From the NCBI GenBank assembly GCA_011523945.1, contig WTFU01000092.1:54491-118490 (forward strand): a stretch of DNA of 64,000 nucleotides. Reading direction: 5' to 3'. This document shows positions 27,542 to 36,043 of this stretch, in pieces. The position numbers were made by a program, and so were the translations under genes. The notes under the pieces were generated by a model. It worked only from the letters and a program-made list of their open reading frames with translations, was not told where the DNA came from and did not search any database. Numbering within the stretch: position 1 is the stretch's first letter; each line of letters starts with the position of its first letter. This DNA comes from Mariniblastus sp. (lineage in GTDB: Bacteria > Planctomycetota > Planctomycetia > Pirellulales > Pirellulaceae).

Positions 27542-29731
27542 CTAAAACAGGAACAACACTTTTGATTGTACCGTTTCGATCATCTCATGGAAAATCACAA
27601 ATCCTGTTGCTCGTGTGCCACAAATGACTTTGGCGTTAACGCGAGTTTCGGCACGAAGCAGTTGGGGGTCGATAGCATCGTTAGGGAATTCAACGCGAAC
27701 CAGTGCCGTGTTTCCTTCATCTGAGTGGACATCGAGTTTTTCATCGATGTCTAATACCACTCCGGTGTATTCCGTCCCAGGATTGGAGAGCAGGGCGAAA
27801 GTTACTTTGAGCGGTTGCTCGCTGGCTTGCATTGCTTTCGTAAGATGCCCAAGACGGCGTTCTGGCATTTCCAGTTCGATGATCCACTCAGTGTTTGGAT
27901 TGACAATTGTCATTAGATTCTGCCCGCGAGTCACGGGACGATGCATTAAATTCTGCTTGGCGTTCCAATTGATGACACGTCCGGTCGCCGGGCTTGTGAC
28001 AGTCAGAAGTTGCTGTTCCTCCAAACGAATTTCTAATTCGCGTTGGAGGTATTCGATAGTTTTGGTTGCCAGAGCGATATTGTTGCTTACTTCAACTGAC
28101 TCGAACTGGCTTAGGTCATTCCGGTTTTGAAGTTGAAGGTTGGAGTTTCTTTCGGCTTCTTGTATCGCGATTTGGCCGTTGATTTGATCGATCGCAAGTT
28201 CGAGGTCACTGTTTTGCATTTGTGCCAACGGTTGACCTTGCTGAACGAACGTATCGCCGTCGTCTGAAATGAAAATGGTTTCCATCGTGCCATTAATTTT
28301 CGCAAATACTTCGTGTTGTTCTGTAGGAATCAAATTCCCTTTCGCTCCAAGTCCAAACGTGCATGGGAAGCAGGTTAGAAAAACCAACAAGACGGTGATT
28401 GTTCCGATGATTGAGATTGTTTTGGTACGTCGGCTGGATTGAAACAGCGAAACGAATTGCCCGAGCAATTTCCAGACAGGAAGCAGGAAAATTTGCTGAT
28501 GTTCGGTTGCATTGGTCATTGCCGACTGACAGTGAAGGGCAACGGTTTCAATGTTGTTTTTTAATTCAGGGGTGACGCGGGAATCGCTAAGCTGTTCAAC
28601 GATCAGTGCCCCCACGGGAAGCGGTTTATTTTGAGGCAACGATGGGTCTGATGCTGGATTGGATTCGCGAAAAAGAGGGAGGATCGCAAGCATTTTTGTA
28701 TGCGAACGATCAACGTATTCGTGTAAGGGCTCTCTTATTTGCGGAGCCAGATTGTCGCTCGTCCCAGAATACCAGAGCGGTTCTCTCGTTCGTATGATTA
28801 AGGAAGTGAGGTGAGCCAGTTGCTTGACTTGAGTTGCTCTACGTTCGATCGTATCTAAACCACTGACGGCATCGACTCGGCATTGACGGTCGCGGCCCGT
28901 TGCAACGCTCACGCGATCGCATTCGAGCAGGCGACGTCCCTCGTTGGCGATGGCATAGGCGACGTCTTGAGTATGGAGGCTTTGGTGAATAGTCCCAATG
29001 AATTGTTCGCGACGTTTCCACATCGCACGTTCGAATGCATAGGAGCGGATTTTTTGATTGCTGAGGAATTCGCTGGCGACGTCACCCATTTGAGACACGA
29101 ATTTTAGATACCCTCGCTGAGTGGTGAGACCCGCGCCGGGCCGTTGGAATATTTCGATTAGGCCAACGGCCGTTTTGTCAATTCTAAGAGGTTGCAATAT
29201 CAGGAGATAATCGGTCGGGTTCCCTGCCGGATTGCCTCCTTGGGCACCGGAAGCGGGTTGGACCAGCAACGGCTGTTGGGTGTTAAGTGTTTTTTGCAGC
29301 AGGCGTTGATGTTCGATCGCCGCAGTTTGATCGGTTAATTTTAAGGTTTCTGGAACATTGATATAATGTTTCAGGACAAGGTTTCCAGATTCTGAATCGA
29401 CCATCCAGATGGCCGCGCCCGTCGAAGCGAGGGCAGTCGTAATGCGCGGTGTAAATCCATCCATGAATTCATCGACGGTCGAACTGTTTTGCGCAAATTG
29501 ATGGATCTCTTCGACGAGAATTCGAATTTGGTTTTTGGTTTGATTAACGAGTCCCGGGTCGACGGTGCCCATTTGTTTCTGTGGTTCAATGTTCAATTTC
29601 GGCTGCTCTGGGGGAGCGACTGGTGAGGTCTCAGGGTTCGCAGGTTGGTGGTGAGGTGCGGGTGGACCAGTCGGGTCTGTAATGAAATTGCCGAGATTGG
29701 GGGTATTAAATTGTGGAGAAGGTTGCGACAT
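27542..29731 (-). CDS. GAF-domain membrane fusion protein (GAF-HlyD)
   Basis: The N terminus is Pro/Gln-rich. Two GAF-like segments follow (about residues 70-215 and 240-405; ALASTGAAIWMVDSESGNLVLKHY, RRLLECDRVSVATG), then one membrane helix (TISIIGTITVLLVFLTCFP). The periplasmic part is a HlyD adaptor: lipoyl half KINGTMETIFISDDGDTFVQQG, helical hairpin, and SPATGRVINWNAKQNLMHRPV. The combination is typical of planctomycete adaptors and links cytosolic ligand sensing to an export path. The family often sits beside an M50-type protein; none is here. Confidence 0.87.
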   Translation of the reverse strand: MSQPSPQFNTPNLGNFITDPTGPPAPHHQPANPETSPVAPPEQPKLNIEPQKQMGTVDPGLVNQTKNQIRILVEEIHQFAQNSSTVDEFMDGFTPRITTALASTGAAIWMVDSESGNLVLKHYINVPETLKLTDQTAAIEHQRLLQKTLNTQQPLLVQPASGAQGGNPAGNPTDYLLILQPLRIDKTAVGLIEIFQRPGAGLTTQRGYLKFVSQMGDVASEFLSNQKIRSYAFERAMWKRREQFIGTIHQSLHTQDVAYAIANEGRRLLECDRVSVATGRDRQCRVDAVSGLDTIERRATQVKQLAHLTSLIIRTREPLWYSGTSDNLAPQIREPLHEYVDRSHTKMLAILPLFRESNPASDPSLPQNKPLPVGALIVEQLSDSRVTPELKNNIETVALHCQSAMTNATEHQQIFLLPVWKLLGQFVSLFQSSRRTKTISIIGTITVLLVFLTCFPCTFGLGAKGNLIPTEQHEVFAKINGTMETIFISDDGDTFVQQGQPLAQMQNSDLELAIDQINGQIAIQEAERNSNLQLQNRNDLSQFESVEVSNNIALATKTIEYLQRELEIRLEEQQLLTVTSPATGRVINWNAKQNLMHRPVTRGQNLMTIVNPNTEWIIELEMPERRLGHLTKAMQASEQPLKVTFALLSNPGTEYTGVVLDIDEKLDVHSDEGNTALVRVEFPNDAIDPQLLRAETRVNAKVICGTRATGFVIFHEMIETVQSKVLFLF

Positions 29732-29963
29732 TGAAAAGTAGCGATTGTGCTTCGATGACGATGGACAGTTGTACCCGCTTTAGTTGATAATGCGTGGGGA
29801 CTTTCCTTGAAATCGTTGGACTTGGCAACCTTGATTCGTTAATGCCAGCATTTTTGCGAGGGTATGGTAAGAATTCTTTGGCGACAGCACCTTGTTATTG
29901 CTGGAGAATCCGTAGGGATCGAGTGAGCATTGCAATTAATTAACTTATGTTTGGCGTGGATTT

Positions 29964-30998
29964 ATGCGATTTATTGGCGATCTAGATGACTCTCGGCAGG
30001 CAAGGAAGTTTTCTGCGTATTTGCTCGTAAAGGGTATCGAAACTCAGGTCGACGAGCTCGACGAAGGGAAGCGTTGTGAGATTTGGGTGAAGGATGAAGA
30101 CCAGTGTGACTCCGCGCTGGCTGATTTCAAAGCTTTTCAATTGAATCCTAACGATTCCAAGTATGACGGAGCTGTACAGCAGGCTCAGGTTCTTATTCGG
30201 GCAGAGGAAAAGAAACGCCAGCAGGCGCAGAAGCGAATGGTGAAAGTTTCGGGAGGCGCCCTGCCCAAACGCAATCAGTTAACGATTGGAATCATCATCG
30301 TCTGCGCAGTGGTTGGGCTACTGACTAGCTTTGGTGAAGGTTTGGGCAGTGGGGAAGGTGCTCGGGTGAAGTACGATGATCCGGTTTACAGGGCGCTTCA
30401 ATTTGTCTGTTTAAGTGAATCTGATCTTCGTAACGAACTTAAGAGTTGGGATGGCTCCAACCCAAATGATGATATTAGGTTACGACTTGCGAGTATTCGA
30501 CGCGGCCAAATCTGGCGATTGTTTACCAATGTTTTCATTCATTACGGAATTTTCCATCTCATTTTCAATATGATTTGGTTTTTCCAATTTGGAACTTTGA
30601 TTGAAAATCGTTATGGCGCGTCAAAGTTTATAGCGCTTCTGCTGGCGACGGCAATCTTTTCAAGCCTGTTCCAGGGAATAGTTCCCGGACGGGTCGGAGG
30701 GAGCGTGCCGTTTCTCACCACTGGCGGGTATTTGATAAGTGCGTTTGGCGGGATGTCAGGCGTGGTTTACGGGCTGTTTGGTTTCATCTGGATGAAATCG
30801 ACTTTTGATCCAAATTTCGGTTACCGCCTTTCACAGTCAACGATCATCATTCTAATGGGATGGATGTTTTTCTGCATGCTACCCGCGGATATGCGGGCTG
30901 GAATTGGATTCGGCAGCAATGTCGCCAATTGGGCGCATGGCGTGGGGCTGATCGTAGGTCTCGCCGCAGGTTATGCAACATCGGTCACTCGCCGCTAA
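29964..30998 (+). CDS. Rhomboid intramembrane serine protease, GlpG-like
   Basis: Rhomboids cleave membrane proteins within the bilayer. The nucleophile is S265 in GGMSGVVYGLFG and the general base is H325 in NWAHGVGLIVG; the oxyanion region HLIFNMIWFFQFG is also present. The first 70 residues (FIGDLDDSRQARKFSAYLLVKGIETQVDEL) match the GlpG N-terminal cytoplasmic domain. It is divergent from the GAF-HlyD gene, with a 232-base gap. Length 344. Confidence 0.92.
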   Translation: MRFIGDLDDSRQARKFSAYLLVKGIETQVDELDEGKRCEIWVKDEDQCDSALADFKAFQLNPNDSKYDGAVQQAQVLIRAEEKKRQQAQKRMVKVSGGALPKRNQLTIGIIIVCAVVGLLTSFGEGLGSGEGARVKYDDPVYRALQFVCLSESDLRNELKSWDGSNPNDDIRLRLASIRRGQIWRLFTNVFIHYGIFHLIFNMIWFFQFGTLIENRYGASKFIALLLATAIFSSLFQGIVPGRVGGSVPFLTTGGYLISAFGGMSGVVYGLFGFIWMKSTFDPNFGYRLSQSTIIILMGWMFFCMLPADMRAGIGFGSNVANWAHGVGLIVGLAAGYATSVTRR

Positions 30999-31052
30999 TG
31001 ACCCAAAAGCGGTTGATTCAATGAATAACTTTGAAGCAATGAATATCTTTAA

Positions 31053-32081
31053 CTATTTGTTGATTGCGTTATTGGTGGAATCTGCTTGACGAGGCGAAGA
31101 TTCGACCTGTGTGTCGACCCGTTTCCAACCAAGCGGAACGCTGGGCCGGACGAAAGCTCCGAAGAAATCTTGAAGTTTGAATAATTGATTATTCAATTCG
31201 CGATCCTGAAATTGGAAATAGGTACTGGTTTCGTCACCGCGGGCTGGGTCGTAGTTAGCCGAATAAAGATGCATTGCTGACGGGAGAAAGTCTTTCCGGG
31301 CAATGACGAGTTCAATTTTGGAATACGTTCTGGCGTCTTGGATTCGTTTTGGGTAAAGCTCGAGCCAATACTCATCCTGAACACCTTCGGGGGTTGCTGA
31401 ACGCACCCAGTAACGTTCCTGAATTACTTTTTTCTCTGCACCAAAAATAAATGGAAGGGGACTCTCTGCAACATTCCCCTGCATACTTGGAGGAATTTTG
31501 GTTTCATAAAGACGCTTTGTGCTGAAGTCAAAATCGAATAGGCTTTTCCCATCGCAGATCCAGCGCTCTTGCGAAACCGCATCATTGGCCTGTCGATATT
31601 CTGCATCTCCATTGGGTGTTTGTGGCGGTCGGGAGAATTGAAGAACGTTGGTCGTTTCGTAACGAGCTCGATCGGGGGCTGCAAATCTAATTTGGCCTTG
31701 CGTAATTTTGTGAGCGGCAAGTCGATTGCTGCGAGGGTCGCGCCAATTAACAGCCTCACTGTCGTATTCATATCTGATGAAACCGCAGCGGTATTTTTCA
31801 ACCCGTTTGCTATTTTGTTCCCAGAAATCTAGCAGATCATTGACATATTTTTCATGTTCAGGATCGAGGGGGAATCCTGGGGGTTGCCTAGTTGGATTGG
31901 CAAGGGCTTGCTGTTGCGCTTGAGCCGTGGCGGCCATTTGTTCGGGCGAAAGCTGAACTTTTTGAGGTCGGTTCGTTGTTTCTTGTAACTGAGTCTGCGC
32001 CAAAATTGAACTGGCAAGGATCGAGCCAGCTAACATTGACAGACCAAACGCCAATTTTGAATTAATACACCCGTTAAGCAT
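31053..32081 (-). CDS. Secreted TIGR03009-type planctomycete protein
   Basis: A signal peptide (LAFGLSMLAGSILASSILAQ) and a Gln-rich linker precede the family domain: DLLDFWEQNSKRVEKYRCGFIRYEYD, WICDGKSLFDFDFSTKRLYE, LPFIFGAEKKVIQERYW. The fold resembles LolA/LolB-type lipid-binding beta proteins, which would suit a periplasmic carrier, but that is inference. The family is largely limited to planctomycetes. Confidence 0.8.
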   Translation of the reverse strand: MLNGCINSKLAFGLSMLAGSILASSILAQTQLQETTNRPQKVQLSPEQMAATAQAQQQALANPTRQPPGFPLDPEHEKYVNDLLDFWEQNSKRVEKYRCGFIRYEYDSEAVNWRDPRSNRLAAHKITQGQIRFAAPDRARYETTNVLQFSRPPQTPNGDAEYRQANDAVSQERWICDGKSLFDFDFSTKRLYETKIPPSMQGNVAESPLPFIFGAEKKVIQERYWVRSATPEGVQDEYWLELYPKRIQDARTYSKIELVIARKDFLPSAMHLYSANYDPARGDETSTYFQFQDRELNNQLFKLQDFFGAFVRPSVPLGWKRVDTQVESSPRQADSTNNAINK

Positions 32082-32212
32082 CTCTTCTTCCTTGAATCAA
32101 AGCCTTTTCTATCGCGCACGGAATCCTCGTGCGACGCTGAGTCTATCACTTCGTTGAGGAGTGACCTAGGTGAATCGAGCCGCTAGCATTTTTGTGGGAT
32201 AGTGTAGGGGGA

Positions 32213-33046
32213 CTAACCTTGGAGGTGTGATTCAATTCCACCAATCGCGTTAACGACGAGGGCTCTGAGGTTGGGGGCGGCGATAGCAGCGGCATCGATG
32301 ACCTCTTGTCCGGAAGTCGCTTCGAGTACATCTGGTTTGGCGACATTCGATACGACTGACATCGCGAGAACGCGCATTCCATAACGGCTTGCAACATTGG
32401 CTTCCGGGACCGTGGACATTCCAACGACATCGGCTCCCGCTTTTTTCAAAAATCGATACTCAGCCTTCGTTTCATAGTTTGGGCCGAGCATGGATGCGTA
32501 AACGCCTTGATGCAACGTGAAATCTTGTTTTCGTGCGCAAGCGACGGCTTGGGCGATTAATTTCCGATCGTACAGATCGCTCAATTGCGTTGGCCGCTGC
32601 TGATTCGTGGGCGGTGAAAGGTTGGTGGTAGAGCGAAACATGAAATCGAGATGACTTTCGATCAGCATGATCTCGCCGCTTTTGTAATTGGGATTAATTC
32701 CCCCGGAGGCGTTACTGATGAAAAGTGTTTGGATGCCCAGATGGTTCATCACGTGAATGGGGAGTGTCGAAAGATCGACTGGGTAGCCCTCATAGAGGTG
32801 GAACCGCCCCTGCATTGCGATGATATTTGCGCCGGCAAGGCGCCCGCAGACCAGTTGCCCCTGATGACCGGTTGCTGTGCTTTGTGGGAAGAACGGGATT
32901 TGTTCGTAGGGAAGAACCAGATCGACGGCGATTTCGTCGGCAACTTGTCCCGCGCCAGTTCCCAGAACAATACCGAAAGCGGGGCTAGATCCCCAATGCT
33001 TGGAGATATAATCCGCGGCTTTCTTGATGAGGGTGGGGAATTCCAA
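32213..33046 (-). CDS. Purine nucleoside phosphorylase, paralogue 1
   Basis: This enzyme releases purine bases from nucleosides with phosphate. Trimeric-PNP motifs are present: GIVLGTGAGQVADEI, GRFHLYEGYPV, NASGGINPNYKSG and GPNYETKAEYRFL. The purine-specificity Asn is kept (SVVSNVAKPD). The length of 277 is normal. It lies 91 bases downstream of a second copy on the same strand and probably shares its transcript. Confidence 0.92.
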   Translation of the reverse strand: MEFPTLIKKAADYISKHWGSSPAFGIVLGTGAGQVADEIAVDLVLPYEQIPFFPQSTATGHQGQLVCGRLAGANIIAMQGRFHLYEGYPVDLSTLPIHVMNHLGIQTLFISNASGGINPNYKSGEIMLIESHLDFMFRSTTNLSPPTNQQRPTQLSDLYDRKLIAQAVACARKQDFTLHQGVYASMLGPNYETKAEYRFLKKAGADVVGMSTVPEANVASRYGMRVLAMSVVSNVAKPDVLEATSGQEVIDAAAIAAPNLRALVVNAIGGIESHLQG

Positions 33047-33137
33047 AGGCGCCTGCGACTTTTCAAAGCGTAAAAAATGAAGGCAGTAAACGAATGGTTG
33101 GTGTAATGGGAGTCGTGTTTGTTTTAGTCGAGCATCT

Positions 33138-33965
33138 CTAGGTTACTTCCTCTGCTAACACGCCAAGCACCAGTTCCGTCAATTTTGGTTCGGCTTCGTT
33201 AGCAATGCGAATGATTTCGTTAACGTCCGCAGGTTTAAGTGCATCGGCGAGGCACATGTCTGTGATGATTGAAAAACCAACGACCCGCATGCCGGCATGG
33301 ATTGCCACGATGACTTCCGGGACAGTTGACATGCCGACGACATCGGCGCCGATGGTTCGAAGGAATCTATATTCTGCTCGAGTTTCCAGGTTGGGACCGG
33401 CTACGGCGACCAGCACTCCCTGGTGTGCGACAATGTCTTGGGCTCTCGCAATGCGAAGGGCGCGTTCAATCAGTTGATGGCAGTACGGTTCACACATGTC
33501 AGGGAAACGCGGGCCCAAGCGATCGTCGTTAATTCCAATCAGCGGATTGTCTCCCATCAAGTTGATCTGATCCTCGATCAGCATGATGTCACCCTCGGAG
33601 AAGTAGGGATTCAATCCCCCAACGGCGTTAGAGCAGACGAGGAGGTCGGCACCGAGAGCTTTCATGACGCGGACTGGAAGGGTGATTTCTTTGAGGGGGT
33701 AGCCCTCGTACATGTGTATCCGCCCTTCCATCGCAATCACTGGAAGTCCATTGAGCGTGCCGCAAACGAGTTGCCCTTTGTGGGAAATTGCCGTGGACTG
33801 CGGGAAGTTGGGGATGTCGGCGTAGTCGATCGAGACTGCGTCCTCAATTTTTTCAACAAGTGATCCCAAACCAGTGCCAAGGATAATGCCGGCTCTAGGT
33901 GTTTGGGACCATTGGGATTGAATAAAGGCAACTGATTCTTGGATCTTATCAAACAAATCAAGCAT
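33138..33965 (-). CDS. Purine nucleoside phosphorylase, paralogue 2
   Basis: It has the same family motifs as its neighbour: GIILGTGLGSLVEKI, GRIHMYEGYPL, NAVGGLNPYFSEG and GPNLETRAEYRFL. The residue equivalent to human PNP N243 is Asp here (GFSIITDMCLAD), whereas paralogue 1 keeps Asn. In human PNP an Asn-to-Asp change at this site allows 6-aminopurines, so the two copies may split inosine/guanosine and adenosine-type substrates. It is the first gene of the pair. Confidence 0.92.
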   Translation of the reverse strand: MLDLFDKIQESVAFIQSQWSQTPRAGIILGTGLGSLVEKIEDAVSIDYADIPNFPQSTAISHKGQLVCGTLNGLPVIAMEGRIHMYEGYPLKEITLPVRVMKALGADLLVCSNAVGGLNPYFSEGDIMLIEDQINLMGDNPLIGINDDRLGPRFPDMCEPYCHQLIERALRIARAQDIVAHQGVLVAVAGPNLETRAEYRFLRTIGADVVGMSTVPEVIVAIHAGMRVVGFSIITDMCLADALKPADVNEIIRIANEAEPKLTELVLGVLAEEVT

Positions 33966-34108
33966 AACTGTGTCCTGAGTTCTGAAGTTCAGCGCTCCAA
34001 CCTACCCGACACTGGTTTTAGTGCTCAAGTGGCTATCGGTTGAACCGGTGTAAAACAATGGTCGAAACGGAGTGGCAAAAGCGTGCCGTGTTTGTTTTGC
34101 AGAGCTTT

Positions 34109-35494
34109 TTACTTGGTTTCAGAGCCTTCCAGTTTTTTTGAGGCAATTTTTTTTGCCATTGGTTCAAACTTGAATTCGTTGACGAGTTGTGCAGCGATCG
34201 GATCTACTCGCTGGGACACCGACTCTGCCATCGTAAAGACGAGCGTTACTCTTCTGCCGTCTTCATTGGTCACGTGATAATAGAACCAGTTGACCGGCAC
34301 GCCCTCTTCTTCACCGCCAACCACGACTTGCAGTGCCATGTGTCCGGCAAGTGTCGGGAGAGTTGTAGCTGCCAAAAGAACGGCGTTTTCGTCTGCCGAA
34401 ATAATTTTTGCGACTTCGGTTTTGTAGTCATCAAGGGTCAGTGGATTGTCGGCTGGACGCGAAGGGAGTTGGACGATGTTGCATTGTGCGAGAAGTTCGT
34501 TTCCATCGATGAAGCGAAGGACCGCAGCATCCTGTTCAGTTGCAATCATTTTCCAGCGAGGTTCGTAAGTCACCGAGAATTTACCTGCCTCACTTTGCCA
34601 GCGAACACGTTGACGAATTTTATTGTCTTTTCCCGTGTATTTGGCCAGTGATTCGTTGGAAAGTTTGTCGGTGGTGGCGTTCGTGATGCGGATGTCGATT
34701 TTGGTCTTTCCGTCAAACCCGGGAGCAATTTGGCCGGGGCCGCGGCGCTCGCGGACGGTCAACTTTAGGCTCGACAACGAATCATCCTTACGGTTGATCG
34801 TTGCAATTCCACTGAGTTCCATCTCCGTAACCACGTCGTTCACATCCCCGAGTAAAGTGCCGATGATATAAACACGTGCTGATTTAGAATCGTATTTCTT
34901 AAGCAGAATTTTTACTTTGGATTCTTCAATTCGATTCAGTCGAAGCATTTTGGCGAGTGCTTCAACGGGCGGTTCCCAGCTATCACCTTCTTTAACCGCT
35001 TCTCGGCTGAAGACGGCAGAGAGCGTCATTGGATCCGCAGGGTTTTGAATTAACTCAAGCTCTGCCTGGTCTAAGACTCCTGACATTGAGGCTAGTTCAA
35101 CCTGTTCGCCAGACTTTTCCCTGAGTCGAGCAACGATCAGTTGATTGTCTGAATTAAGCTCAGGTTTCGTCGTGCCCCGATCAAGTTTGATCCGTCCATT
35201 TGCATTTTCGAAAAAGCGAATCGACTGCTCATCGCTGGTCGTTCTTTGGAAAAATGATAATTTCGCATCGACATTTAACGGGAGAGGTACGATTTCTCCT
35301 GTCTCGTCGTTTGGAACCGTCACGGTTCCGCTGTGCATGAAATCCGAAGTGACCCGGCATTGGGACCCTTTTTCAAAAGTAATCCGGAGATCGATGGTCT
35401 CTTGGGCAAAGGCGGAAGATGCAAAAACGACCAAGACCAAGGCAAAATGAGTCAGTTGGCAGCAAAAAGTCGAAAATCGTTGGTTTTTAAGCAT
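34109..35494 (-). CDS. Secreted protein of unknown function
   Basis: The start at 35494 (MLKNQRFSTFCCQLTHFALV) is chosen over 35551 because it places a signal peptide ending SSAFAQ at the N terminus. The mature protein is beta-rich and repetitive in style (LRITFEKGSQCRVTSDFMHSG, SGIATINRKDDSLSSLKLTV), with a C-terminal part that resembles a lipid-binding or PsbP-like fold (WKMIATEQDAAVLRFIDGNE). No catalytic motif is seen. It is monocistronic on the minus strand. Confidence 0.72.
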   Translation of the reverse strand: MLKNQRFSTFCCQLTHFALVLVVFASSAFAQETIDLRITFEKGSQCRVTSDFMHSGTVTVPNDETGEIVPLPLNVDAKLSFFQRTTSDEQSIRFFENANGRIKLDRGTTKPELNSDNQLIVARLREKSGEQVELASMSGVLDQAELELIQNPADPMTLSAVFSREAVKEGDSWEPPVEALAKMLRLNRIEESKVKILLKKYDSKSARVYIIGTLLGDVNDVVTEMELSGIATINRKDDSLSSLKLTVRERRGPGQIAPGFDGKTKIDIRITNATTDKLSNESLAKYTGKDNKIRQRVRWQSEAGKFSVTYEPRWKMIATEQDAAVLRFIDGNELLAQCNIVQLPSRPADNPLTLDDYKTEVAKIISADENAVLLAATTLPTLAGHMALQVVVGGEEEGVPVNWFYYHVTNEDGRRVTLVFTMAESVSQRVDPIAAQLVNEFKFEPMAKKIASKKLEGSETK

Positions 35495-36043
35495 TATTCT
35501 TTCCAAGAAGTCGTCTAAAAAGCGCGAATTATGGGGTGTGTTCAAAAACACCGCTGTTTGGTCAACAATCGACCAATTTTCGTCTCAAATCGAACAATCT
35601 CGTCTCGATCCGAAATGTTTGACAAGGCGTGTGATCAGGCGGATTAAGGCGGGAAATTCAATTTTAGGCGAAAAAAACAGGTGATTCGTGTTTATTCGTG
35701 AGTTTTTAGGGCGTTTTGGAACGTATTTTGCACCCCTTAAGTTATTAACTTCGGCGAAAAAAAGCCTTTTTATCAAGTGAGTTTCGGTTGATTGGGGGCT
35801 TTGAGGGGAATTGCTGTCGGTGAATGGTGGCGACTTTCGGAAGTTTGTCGGAGTGAGCGAGAGCGAGTTAATTGAACATTTGTTGGATTGGCTCGTAACT
35901 AAAACCGCAAGAACACTGAGGTTTGGTCGGTTTACATGATCAGGATGATCGTAGATGTTAGGAGTCTCGGAGTTTTGAATTGAGTGCGATGGGATAGTCG
36001 TGCTTATTTAGAGCAAAGAGACACAAAGGAAATAAGGCTTGTC
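35495..36043. other. Divergent intergenic region upstream of the sigma factor
   Basis: About 550 bases, AT-rich. The ORF at 35585-35776 is not convincing. A perfect TTGGTC-N7-GACCAA inverted repeat lies near 35559-35577, close to the secreted-protein start, and could be an operator. Two CGTCTC-containing half repeats follow. No clear promoter pair was identified. Confidence 0.4.

Noticed and set aside
35585-35776. 63-residue minus ORF upstream of the sigma factor
   Set aside because: AT-rich random-like sequence, no start signal.
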